DNA of 46,149 bases from an uncultured Actinomycetes bacterium (GTDB taxonomy: Bacteria; Actinomycetota; Acidimicrobiia; Acidimicrobiales; Ilumatobacteraceae). Location of the stretch: contig CALBSD010000004.1 in NCBI GenBank assembly GCA_937927625.1, positions 1-46,149 on the forward strand, given 5' to 3'. This document shows, piece after piece, positions 17,901-25,625 of this stretch (position 1 is its first letter; each line of letters starts with the position of its first letter). A model generated the notes under the pieces. It did no database searches. It saw only the letters and a program-made list of their open reading frames with translations, and was not told where the DNA came from. Made by a program: the position numbers and the translations under genes.

Positions 17901-18653
17901 CTAGGCCATACCCGCGGCGGCGAGACGTGACCGCAACTGCAACACAGCCTTGGTGTGAATTTGCGAGATACGGCTCTCGGTCACGCCGAGTGCATCTCCG
18001 ATTTCGGACAACGTCAGTCCGTCTTCGTAATACAGAATCAAGATTGCCTGTTCACGTTCAGGAAGCTTCGAAATTTCTGCGCGCATTGCATCACGCAGTT
18101 CACCTTCTTCCATTGCACGACCAGGCTGAATTTGTGCATCGGCTTCTGCTGCAGTGTTGTCCATGGCCACATGATCAAGTGGGCCCACTGAACCGGCAGC
18201 AATATCTGCCAGCCACTTCTCCAGTTCCTCAACTGTGATTTTCAGTTCTGCTGCAATTTCTTCGTCCGTGGGCGTACGACCCAACTGATGTTCAAGAAGC
18301 GCGATGGCGTCTTGAACCGAACGTGAGCGTGAACGCACCGAACGCGGCACCCAGTCAAGCGCGCGCAATCCATCCAGAATTGCGCCGCGAATACGTGGGA
18401 TCGCATACGTTTCAAACTTTGCACCATTTGCAGGATCAAACTTGTCGATCGCATTCATGAGTCCGAACACGCCAGCGCTCACGAGATCACCCGTATCCAC
18501 TGATTTGGGCAAACCTGCAGCAAGACGACCTGCAACGAACTTCACAAGTGAGGCATAGTGCACGACAAGCCAGTCGCGCGCTGTTGCTTCTTGCGAGGCA
18601 TACCAGGCATCCCAAGCGGTATCGATGGTGTAACGAAGTGGACGAGCGTTCAT
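17901..18653 (-). CDS. whiG: RNA polymerase sigma factor, WhiG/FliA (sigma-28) type
   Basis: 250 aa group 3 sigma factor. Region 2: LVVHYASLVKFVAGRLAAG, DTGDLVSAGVFGLMNAIDKFDP, FETYAIPRIRGAILDGLRALDWVPRSVR. Region 3: HQLGRTPTDEEIAAELKIT. Region 4: LPEREQAILILYYEDGLTLSEIGDALGVTESRISQIH (in parts). The family controls sporulation in Streptomyces (WhiG) and flagella or motility elsewhere (FliA); no target genes are visible here. ATG 18653 overlaps the recombinase TGA (ATGA), so it is coupled to comM-dprA-xerC. The gene symbol is by family resemblance. Confidence 0.88.
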   Translation of the reverse strand: MNARPLRYTIDTAWDAWYASQEATARDWLVVHYASLVKFVAGRLAAGLPKSVDTGDLVSAGVFGLMNAIDKFDPANGAKFETYAIPRIRGAILDGLRALDWVPRSVRSRSRSVQDAIALLEHQLGRTPTDEEIAAELKITVEELEKWLADIAAGSVGPLDHVAMDNTAAEADAQIQPGRAMEEGELRDAMRAEISKLPEREQAILILYYEDGLTLSEIGDALGVTESRISQIHTKAVLQLRSRLAAAGMA

Positions 18654-19969
18654 GCGCGTGGATGCGATTCTGTGTATGCAAGACGCAAACGCTCTTTGCT
18701 GACGTGTGTGTAGCGCTGTGTTGTTGCTGCATCGCTATGGCCCAACAGTTCTTGAATGGAACGCGTGTCTGCACCGTTATCCATGAGATGAGTTGCAAAC
18801 GAGTGACGCAATGCGTGCGGATGAGTGCCGCCCACAATGCCGGCACGCTCGCATGCCTCATCAAGAAGTCGAGCAACATCGCGGCGACCCACTGGTTTGC
18901 CACGCGACGACAAGAGCAATGCGTTGCCTGAAGTTTCGTTCGCCACTTCATGGCGCAAGGTCAACCAGTGCGTAATCGCGGCCGTGGCAGGAGAACTCAG
19001 TGGAACAATTCTTTCCTTCGAGCCCTTACCCATCACCCGCAATGTTGTCTTATCGGAGGACATGCTCTGTAATTCCAGAGAACAAACCTCGGACACACGC
19101 AATCCACTGCCATACAGAATCTCAAGAGCCGCACGATCGCGCGCCTGACGCCACGCCGGAGCCTTAGGGTCTGGCGTGGTGACCAATGTGGTCACGGTCT
19201 GCTCATCAAGTGGTCGTGGCAAACGACCTTTTGTCTTCGGCGTGTGCATTGCCTCCGTGGGATCAATCGTGGCCATGTTGCGACGAATTGCCCATCCAAA
19301 GTAACGACGGAGCGCAGCGATACGACGAGCCACTGTGCGAGAGGTTGCGCCTCTGTCATGCAGGTGCGCCAAGTATGCACGCACATCTTCTTTTGTGACC
19401 CGATCTGGCGCAGCGTCATCACCAGCTTCCAACAACCATTCCGCAAAAAGTTCAACATCGCGACGATACGCAGCGCGTGTGTTGGCCGACGATGCCGTGA
19501 GAGAAAGTTCAAATGCAGACGGTTGCCACGCTGAGAGTCGGCCATCACGAACGTTGCACTCACCTTTCAGAGTCGTGTTATTCGTCTTGGACTTACAAGA
19601 CGGACACGATGACGTATGAGCAACGCGTAATCCACGGACAGGATTCACCAACGCTTCTTGTCCACGTGCGGGTTTGTTGGTGCGGATGAACCACGCAAAG
19701 TACGTCGAGACGGCAATGAGGCGTTGTTCAACGGTTTCAACAGTGAAACCAGTGTTCTCCAGATTCCAGACGTAGTCCTCGAGCATGCCCGCTTCAACAT
19801 CGCTTGGAACTTTCGCACCCAATGAAAGAAAATGTGCAATTGCGTGCTCTAAGTCAGCCCGACGCGCTGCCCGTGCAATATCGCTACAACGTAAGGAACG
19901 TGAATGGCGATCAACATCAAAACGGGAGGCGTCTGATTTTTGGACGTGTGCCTTCGCCTCTCCGCTCAT
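18650..19969 (-). CDS. xerC: XerC/XerD-type tyrosine recombinase with a duplicated core-binding domain
   Basis: 439 aa, against ~300 for normal XerC/D. The C-terminal catalytic domain is complete: R291 (YGSGLRVSEVCSLEL), Lys in VMGKGSKERIVPL, HPHALRHSFATHLMDNGAD, LGHSDAATTQRYTHV with nucleophile Y420. A normal SAM-like core-binding domain occupies ~150-240 (SSANTRAAYRRDVELFAEWL ... RYFGWAIRRNMA). Ahead of it, ~35-115 looks like a second copy (DLEHAIAHFL ... VEQRLIAVSTYFAWFIRTNK ... NPVRGLR), joined by a linker with C122, C125 and C138. By position (comM-dprA-xer-whiG) this is the chromosome dimer resolution recombinase. ATG at 19969 is 23 nt after the dprA stop, and no other start removes only the extra domain neatly. 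Confidence 0.88.
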   Translation of the reverse strand: MSGEAKAHVQKSDASRFDVDRHSRSLRCSDIARAARRADLEHAIAHFLSLGAKVPSDVEAGMLEDYVWNLENTGFTVETVEQRLIAVSTYFAWFIRTNKPARGQEALVNPVRGLRVAHTSSCPSCKSKTNNTTLKGECNVRDGRLSAWQPSAFELSLTASSANTRAAYRRDVELFAEWLLEAGDDAAPDRVTKEDVRAYLAHLHDRGATSRTVARRIAALRRYFGWAIRRNMATIDPTEAMHTPKTKGRLPRPLDEQTVTTLVTTPDPKAPAWRQARDRAALEILYGSGLRVSEVCSLELQSMSSDKTTLRVMGKGSKERIVPLSSPATAAITHWLTLRHEVANETSGNALLLSSRGKPVGRRDVARLLDEACERAGIVGGTHPHALRHSFATHLMDNGADTRSIQELLGHSDAATTQRYTHVSKERLRLAYTESHPRA

Positions 19970-19992
19970 GCAACAAAGGTACCCCTACGGGC

Positions 19993-21099
19993 CTATGCCA
20001 CGAGTGCCTCCCACCAGCCATCGGTATTTGCCACCCATCCTTTGGCCTCAAGGCGACCGAGAAATACCGCAGTGTTCACCAACGACTGAGAAGTGTGAAT
20101 CGACAACTCATCCATGCTGCGCGGACCTCGGCCCATTGCATGTAAGAACTCTGCCTCATCTGCGGACAACACCTCACGCGGATCACACCATCTCTTTGCT
20201 CGCCTCGTGTCCAGGTTCAGAGCAAGCAGAATGTCATCGACATTCGTGACCGGAGCACAACCGTCACGCAGTAAGTCATTCGTGCCTTCGCTCTGTCGTA
20301 AGCCTGGTGACCCTGGTACAGCCATCACTGCAACATCACGTTTCATCGCCTCACGCACGGTGGACATTGATCCGCCCGTACTCCGCGATTCCACCACGAT
20401 GAGCACTTCGCTTAATCCAGCAATGATGCGATTACGCATCGGGAATCGGAAGGGTTCAGCATGCGCCCCCGGCGGAGATTCAGACAGCAACACACCACAT
20501 TCTGTTACTTCTTGCCAAATACGAGAATGCTCGCGCGGATACACAACGTCGGGTCCCGATGCGACAACCGCAATAGGTGGTCCGCTGGCATCACCCACAA
20601 CCGATAACACACCGGTATGTGATTCAACATCGATACCCCGCGCAAGCCCTGACACCACGGAGATACCAGCAGCAGCCAATTGCGCACCGAGCATTCGTGC
20701 GAAATGTTTGCCGGATGCCGTCGCAGTGCGCGTCCCCACAATCCCCACCCGACGATGTGTGAAGGCCTCAGAATTCCCTCGAAGAAACAACACCGCAGGC
20801 GCCTCAGGATCGCCAATCAATGCCGAGGGATATCCGGCATCTCTCATCGTCACCACTGAAACGCTCTTGTCAATACATCGTTCGGCCACATTGATAACAA
20901 GTGACTTGGGAACCGACATCCATGCACGCCATACCGCGTCATCGATGCCGCTGAGAAAACGCTGGCCCTCTTGAATTTGCTGCCACACATCAGATGGCGC
21001 GCCTGATTGCAGAAGCCACCGCAGACGTCGATGCGTGAGAAGCGGCAACGATGCAAGTGCCGCCGAATAAGTCCATTGCGGGTAACGAGCATTGCTCAT
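19993..21099 (-). CDS. dprA: DNA-processing protein DprA (Smf)
   Basis: 368 aa. DprA binds incoming single-stranded DNA and loads RecA during transformation. The Rossmann-like core is clear: VGIVGTRTATASGKHFARML, ISVVSGLARGIDVESHTG, DVVYPREHSRIWQEV, LLSESPPGAHAEPFRFPMRN (in parts) and ESRSTGGSMSTVREAMKRD. A C-terminal winged-helix region (LHAMGRGPRSMDELSIHTSQ) follows. ATG 21099 overlaps the comM TGA (ATGA) and has a GGGGGAA upstream, so I reject a longer frame beginning at 21159. Confidence 0.94.
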   Translation of the reverse strand: MSNARYPQWTYSAALASLPLLTHRRLRWLLQSGAPSDVWQQIQEGQRFLSGIDDAVWRAWMSVPKSLVINVAERCIDKSVSVVTMRDAGYPSALIGDPEAPAVLFLRGNSEAFTHRRVGIVGTRTATASGKHFARMLGAQLAAAGISVVSGLARGIDVESHTGVLSVVGDASGPPIAVVASGPDVVYPREHSRIWQEVTECGVLLSESPPGAHAEPFRFPMRNRIIAGLSEVLIVVESRSTGGSMSTVREAMKRDVAVMAVPGSPGLRQSEGTNDLLRDGCAPVTNVDDILLALNLDTRRAKRWCDPREVLSADEAEFLHAMGRGPRSMDELSIHTSQSLVNTAVFLGRLEAKGWVANTDGWWEALVA

Positions 21100-22604
21100 C
21101 GCTGTTCCCCCATGCCGGTGTTCAACTTTGCTCGCATTGACAACGCCAACAACACCCACTGAGCAGCAATGGGACCTGACGCATCGTTGAGGTCTGCCAA
21201 AGTTCGCGCGACCCGCCTAATGCGGTGGTACCCGCGTCCCGTTAACTTCCCGCCGTCAAGGCGTGTCCGAAGAATGTTGAGTGCGTCTTCTTGCAAGGGC
21301 GCCACTTCTTCCAAAGCATCAGCGGTGATCTCTGAGTTCACACACCCTTGTCTCGCATATGACAACTCATGCACTCGCAAGACACGCTCGGCAATAGCTG
21401 CGCTGCACTCGCCTTTTTCTTGACTTGTTAATTCTTTTGTAGACGGCCGTTGTAGTTCAACACGCAAATCAAAACGATCCAGTAATGGACCACTGAATCG
21501 CCGGAGGTAACGCTGTTTCGCAACATTGGTACAGCCACACGCCAACGGCGACGCCACGCCACAAGGGCACGGATTTGTTGCAGCAACAAGAAGGCACTTT
21601 GCGGGCATATCAACTGAACCATTCGCACGTGACAATCGCACGATTCCTTCTTCTAACGGTTGCCGCAATGCATCAAGAACTGTCGGTGCGAACTCCCCCA
21701 TTTCATCAAGGAACAACACGCCATCACTTGCCAACGTGAGTTCGCCGGGCCGCATATGTGAGGACCCGCCACCCACCATGCCGATCATCGACACGGTGTG
21801 ATGTGGCGCGCGATACGGAGGTGACGATGCAATCTCTGCAGTCATCGGCATACCCGCCGCACTACGTGCCATTGCAACACGAAAGGCTTGCTCGTCGGTC
21901 AAACGCGGCAACAGACCTGGCAATCGTCGCGCCAGCATTGACTTACCTGCGCCCGGCGGACCCATCAACAACACATGATGGAAACCAGCTGCAGCAACTT
22001 CCATTGCCAAGCGAGCCATTTCTTGGCCACGAACATCTGCCATGTCCGCAATGTCATCAACAATCACGTGCGGCGATGGGACTTCAACATGCGGCCATGC
22101 CTCTTCTGCCTTCAACACCTCCACGAGTTGTTTCAACGTGTGCACAGGTCGGAGTCGTGGTGCACGCGCCAGTGACGCTTCACCCACTGCAGCCGCAGCT
22201 ACAACGACTTCACGATCAGCAACTGCAGCAACAAGCGGAGCCATTCCAGCAGTAGGTCGCAAGGAACCATCAAGTCCGAGTTCGGCCACGAATGCTTTAC
22301 CTTCCACCACTTCTTGTGGCACAACACCCGTAGCAACAAGCAACCCCACCGCAATAGCCAGATCTAGTCCGGCACCTCCGCGACGTTCTCCGGCGCCTGC
22401 CAAATTGATGGTGACTCGCTTTGTCGGCCATTCCAGTTCTGACGACAACATGGCGGCGCGCACACGGTCGCGAGATTCACGACACCCTTCATCGGGAAGA
22501 CCCACAACGGTGAATGCAGGGATGCCCTGGCCCGCATGAGCTTCCACCACGATGGGGCTGCCGATCGTGGCCATCAGCGTGGAAGATGTAACGGCTGCGT
22601 ACAT
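21096..22604 (-). CDS. comM: YifB/ComM-family AAA+ ATPase (Mg-chelatase-like)
   Basis: 502 aa. The N-terminal Lon-protease-like domain (GLPDEGCRESRDRVRAAML, GAGERRGGAGLDLAIAVG) precedes the AAA+ module with Walker A GPPGAGKS at 215-222, Walker B GVLFLDEMGEF, sensor VAATNPCPCG and the C-terminal region ALSMRAKLN. In Vibrio, ComM is a branch-migration helicase that helps integrate transforming DNA; pairing with dprA fits a DNA-uptake or recombination role. ATG 22604 is set by AAGGGGGA 6 nt upstream; the frame is open further upstream but lacks a signal. Confidence 0.93.
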   Translation of the reverse strand: MYAAVTSSTLMATIGSPIVVEAHAGQGIPAFTVVGLPDEGCRESRDRVRAAMLSSELEWPTKRVTINLAGAGERRGGAGLDLAIAVGLLVATGVVPQEVVEGKAFVAELGLDGSLRPTAGMAPLVAAVADREVVVAAAAVGEASLARAPRLRPVHTLKQLVEVLKAEEAWPHVEVPSPHVIVDDIADMADVRGQEMARLAMEVAAAGFHHVLLMGPPGAGKSMLARRLPGLLPRLTDEQAFRVAMARSAAGMPMTAEIASSPPYRAPHHTVSMIGMVGGGSSHMRPGELTLASDGVLFLDEMGEFAPTVLDALRQPLEEGIVRLSRANGSVDMPAKCLLVAATNPCPCGVASPLACGCTNVAKQRYLRRFSGPLLDRFDLRVELQRPSTKELTSQEKGECSAAIAERVLRVHELSYARQGCVNSEITADALEEVAPLQEDALNILRTRLDGGKLTGRGYHRIRRVARTLADLNDASGPIAAQWVLLALSMRAKLNTGMGEQR

Positions 22605-22629
22605 GTGCAGTCCCCCTTGGGTGCTCGTC

Positions 22630-22638
22630 TGAGATAAT
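22630..22638 (+). promoter_or_regulatory. Extended -10 promoter element of the lipoprotein gene
   Basis: TGAGATAAT is an extended -10 (TGn followed by GATAAT at 22633-22638). The ATG of the next gene starts 8 nt after the last T, where transcription would begin, so the mRNA is probably leaderless. No convincing -35 is visible and none is needed for extended -10 promoters. It lies in the 41-nt gap between divergent comM and the lipoprotein. Confidence 0.5.
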
Positions 22639-22645
22639 CGACGGG

Positions 22646-23152
22646 ATGTGTACGCGACGAACCACCCATTGGGCATCTGTTGCAGCACTCATTATCGGAC
22701 TCACCGCATGCGGCGGACCCACACGAACCGGCACAAGCTTTTGCCGCCAGCTGTCGCATGAACTGCCGGATATTGCACAACGCGTACAAACTCAAAAAGA
22801 AGTCAGCAAAATGGTGGATCGCTACCAACGACTATTGGACCGCGCTCCACTCACCATTGAAAAAGACTTGGCGGTCATGACCGACTTACTTCGTCAGGCA
22901 TCCAAGCTCAATACGAATAGTCAAAAAGATGTGCAGGCGTTAGCCGACGCAACGTACGCTGCGAATCAATCGGCACTGAATGTCCGTGATTGGGTCAAGA
23001 GCACATGTGCTGTTGACATCAGCTCTGGACTCAATATTGAGCCACCGCGTGTTGCAACAACAACGACCACGACAATTGCACCAGTGACAACTCCTGCGCC
23101 AGCCGCCAATTCTGTGGCGACTTCAGTTCCCGCGGCAACAACTGCCCCGTAA
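22646..23152 (+). CDS. Predicted lipoprotein of unknown function
   Basis: 168 aa. The N-terminus has arginines (MCTRRTTHWAS), a hydrophobic core (VAALIIGL) and a lipobox LTAC with acylated C22 followed by GG, so it should be anchored outside the membrane. The middle is helical and charged (HELPDIAQRVQTQKEVSKMV ... VMTDLLRQASKL), with cysteines at ~33 and ~122 that could pair. The C-terminus is a Thr/Ala/Pro-rich low-complexity tail (ATTTTTTIAPVTTPAPA). I do not recognise a family. It ends 6 nt before the convergent clpP. Confidence 0.75.
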   Translation: MCTRRTTHWASVAALIIGLTACGGPTRTGTSFCRQLSHELPDIAQRVQTQKEVSKMVDRYQRLLDRAPLTIEKDLAVMTDLLRQASKLNTNSQKDVQALADATYAANQSALNVRDWVKSTCAVDISSGLNIEPPRVATTTTTTIAPVTTPAPAANSVATSVPAATTAP

Positions 23153-23158
23153 AACGAA

Positions 23159-23761
23159 CTAGCGAATTTCTCCGCGCTTAACGATCACCTTGTCGACGAG
23201 GCCATAATCCTTGGCTTCTTCGGCAGTGAACCAACGGTCGCGCTCAGAGTCGGCCTGGATATCAGCCAAGTCACGACCGGAGTGGAATGAAATGAGTTCC
23301 GCCATCTTGCGCTTGGTGAGACGAAGTTGCTCAGCCTGAATAGCGATGTCCGATGCTTGACCACGAAGGCCGGCAAGTGGCTGGTGCATCATGATGCGAG
23401 CGTTGGGAAGCGTATAGCGCTTGCCTGCAGCACCAGCAGTAAGAAGGAACTGTCCCATGGAAGCAGCAAGGCCCATGCAGACTGTGGCAACATCGCAGCT
23501 CACGAATTGCATGGTGTCGTAAATTGCCATACCAGCAGTGACGGAACCGCCAGGGCTGTTGATGTAGAGCCAGATATCTGCGTTGGGGTCTTCACCTTCG
23601 AGGAAGAGCAACTGTGCGCAGAGGCTGTTGGCGATGTCGTCATTGACATCAGTGCCCAACATGATCACGCGGTTCTTGAGAAGACGGTTGAAGATGTTTG
23701 CGCCGGATTCGCCAGCGCCTTCAAGCGCGACGGGACTGACAGGAAAACCTGAGGTGCTCAT
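23159..23761 (-). CDS. clpP: ATP-dependent Clp protease proteolytic subunit
   Basis: 200 aa serine protease subunit that forms the barrel fed by ClpX or ClpC. Catalytic S101 is in GLAASMGQFLL and H126 in NARIMMHQPLAG; the third residue is in the ERDRWFTAEEAKDYGLVD region. IWLYINSPGGSVTAGMAIYDT and FLEGEDPNADI are typical. ATG 23761 (MSTSGFPVSPVAL) is preferred; the frame continues upstream to 23983 but that part is read opposite the carbonic anhydrase gene and is not ClpP-like. Neither clpX nor a second clpP (common in Actinobacteria) is adjacent. Confidence 0.95.
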   Translation of the reverse strand: MSTSGFPVSPVALEGAGESGANIFNRLLKNRVIMLGTDVNDDIANSLCAQLLFLEGEDPNADIWLYINSPGGSVTAGMAIYDTMQFVSCDVATVCMGLAASMGQFLLTAGAAGKRYTLPNARIMMHQPLAGLRGQASDIAIQAEQLRLTKRKMAELISFHSGRDLADIQADSERDRWFTAEEAKDYGLVDKVIVKRGEIR

Positions 23762-23799
23762 ATGTGTAGGAAGGCTACCTGCTCGGGCAGAATGTAACC

Positions 23800-24336
23800 G
23801 TGCCTGCCACCCCCGACTTTTCCCCCAACACCGACGAACTTGTCCTGAATAACGCCCGTTTCGTGGAGAACTTCGCCGATGCTGGGCTGGCACTGTCGCC
23901 GAAGCGGCACCTTGCCATCGTCGCCTGTATGGACAGCCGCATGGACATCTTCCAGATGCTTGGCCTGGACCACGGTGATGCACACATCATTCGCAACGCC
24001 GGTGGAGTCGTTACCGACGATGTTGTTCGTTCACTGGTTGTCTCACAGCGTCTTCTGAAGACCCAAGAAATTGTTCTCGTTCACCACACCGACTGCGGTT
24101 TGCAGAAAATTTCTGAAGACGGATTCAAGAACGAGATCGAGATCGATTGTGGAACGAAACCCAATTGGTCAATCGAAGCCTTTAGCGATCCATTTGACGC
24201 TGTTCTCGCATCGATGACACGGCTCAAGAACGATCCATTCGTGATTTACAAAGACCACATTCGCGGATTTGTTTATGACGTGGAGACTGGTGCTTTGCAC
24301 GAAGTCGATACCGACCCTCGCCACACCAGCAGTTAA
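23800..24336 (+). CDS. Beta-class carbonic anhydrase
   Basis: 178 aa zinc enzyme interconverting CO2 and bicarbonate. Zinc ligands are C43 (in VACMDSRMD), H96 and C99 (in VHHTDCG); the active-site pair D45/R47 is present, as is IIRNAGGVV. The size fits the small actinobacterial type (M. tuberculosis Rv1284-like). Start is GTG 23800; there is no Shine-Dalgarno, and CAGAAT (23788-23793) ends 6 nt upstream, so a leaderless start is possible. It diverges from clpP by 38 nt and its stop overlaps the convergent PLP gene by 3 nt. Confidence 0.92.
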   Translation: MPATPDFSPNTDELVLNNARFVENFADAGLALSPKRHLAIVACMDSRMDIFQMLGLDHGDAHIIRNAGGVVTDDVVRSLVVSQRLLKTQEIVLVHHTDCGLQKISEDGFKNEIEIDCGTKPNWSIEAFSDPFDAVLASMTRLKNDPFVIYKDHIRGFVYDVETGALHEVDTDPRHTSS

Positions 24337-25619
24337 CGCGCAACGCCGCTGAACACCACGACGATTCGTTCGTCGCTCGCGATGGAATCACGAATCTGTA
24401 GAACGCCCGCAAGACCAGCACTTCCCGTCGGACTCACAGAGATATCTGTGAACTCCGAGGCCATGTGATGGGCTCGGACGACAGAATTTTCCGCCGCAAC
24501 AACAGGTGAACCACCCGTATCCGACATGCCATCGAGGATCCCAATCCAGTCGTACGTCTCGTCATCGAGAATTCCATCGGCCAAAGAATGCGGCTCGCTC
24601 TCCCACGCCCACATACATTCAGCCCAACGCTTGCCCGCATCACGTGTTCCACCGGATGCTTTTGCGTGTTCCCAGGCGCGAGACAATGGCGCACAACCCT
24701 CTGTCTGCACTGCGTGAAATTTTGGATGAGTACCAACATTGTGCATGCTGGACGCAACGCTTGATGCAAAAGCACCGCCACCGACCTGGATGAAGATGCG
24801 ATCTACTCGATGACCGATTTCTTTCAGCATCTCCCACCCGATGGTGCGACCGCCGTCAAGACACCATGCGTTCTCAGTACCTTGCACGCCAAAAGGAATT
24901 GCACCAGCGGCAACAACTTCACGGAAACGCAAGACACACGGATCACCGACGGGGTCAGACTCTTGTCGAGGACACACTCGGATATCTGCATTCAACGATT
25001 GCAACTTTGCCATCACCGACTGCGAGGCGCCGGGCGGAACATGAACCGCAATCGGCCATTGCACTGCGGCTGCCAAAGTGCTCGCAGCGATTGCAGCATT
25101 GCCACACGAAGCAATTGCCAACATGGGTCGTTGTTCAGGTGATGTCCACGGAGCAAGACCAGCTCGTTCTGCCATCAACAGATGAACAAGTTCTGTGAAC
25201 AAGTGTCGCGCTTTGTGCGAGCCAGCCACATTGTGTGTTTCGTCTTTGATCCAGATGCCGCCGTTGGCAGTAAAACCAAGGGCATCAGAGAGCGCATCGG
25301 CGCGCAACATTGGTGTGCGAGTAAAACCCACACCGTCAATCGTTTTCACTGCATCATCAAGTTCGCGAATGATGGATTCACGCATTGCATCATCAAGACC
25401 AATTGATGCACCAAATGAATCAACTGCGAGGTAAGCGCGATACGCAATGAATGGATTGATGTCATCAGTGGGACGAAACACATCAATGGGGACGTCGAAC
25501 CGCAACACATGTTTACGGTCAGCATCTGTTGCGTTCGGGCACTTCCACGAAAACGGAGTGGAAATATCAACATAAGCACCGCACACAGAACATGTGAGTC
25601 CGGTGACGGCAGTGCTCAT
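24333..25619 (-). CDS. PLP-dependent fold-type II enzyme, threonine-synthase-like with zinc-ribbon start
   Basis: 428 aa. The first ~30 residues hold a ribbon-like motif (LTCSVCGAYVDISTPFSWKC), as in many threonine synthases. The catalytic Lys is in IWIKDETHNVAGSHKARHL (SHK). ASCGNAAIAASTLAAA is the substrate loop and VGGGAFASSVASS the phosphate-binding glycine loop; SPTGSAGLAGVL closes the site. Reaction unknown: threonine synthase, a dehydratase or another beta-replacement enzyme are possible. It starts 6 nt after the upstream PLP gene, so the two are almost certainly one operon and may work in one pathway. Confidence 0.72.
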   Translation of the reverse strand: MSTAVTGLTCSVCGAYVDISTPFSWKCPNATDADRKHVLRFDVPIDVFRPTDDINPFIAYRAYLAVDSFGASIGLDDAMRESIIRELDDAVKTIDGVGFTRTPMLRADALSDALGFTANGGIWIKDETHNVAGSHKARHLFTELVHLLMAERAGLAPWTSPEQRPMLAIASCGNAAIAASTLAAAVQWPIAVHVPPGASQSVMAKLQSLNADIRVCPRQESDPVGDPCVLRFREVVAAGAIPFGVQGTENAWCLDGGRTIGWEMLKEIGHRVDRIFIQVGGGAFASSVASSMHNVGTHPKFHAVQTEGCAPLSRAWEHAKASGGTRDAGKRWAECMWAWESEPHSLADGILDDETYDWIGILDGMSDTGGSPVVAAENSVVRAHHMASEFTDISVSPTGSAGLAGVLQIRDSIASDERIVVVFSGVAR

Positions 25620-25625
25620 GTGGAA

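Noticed and set aside
23159..23761. Solitary clpP as an anomaly
   Set aside because: clpX and other clpP copies may simply lie outside the window; nothing in the sequence marks this copy as unusual.
23762..23983. N-terminal extension of ClpP by 74 codons
   Set aside because: It is read through the carbonic anhydrase gene on the other strand and does not resemble a ClpP propeptide.
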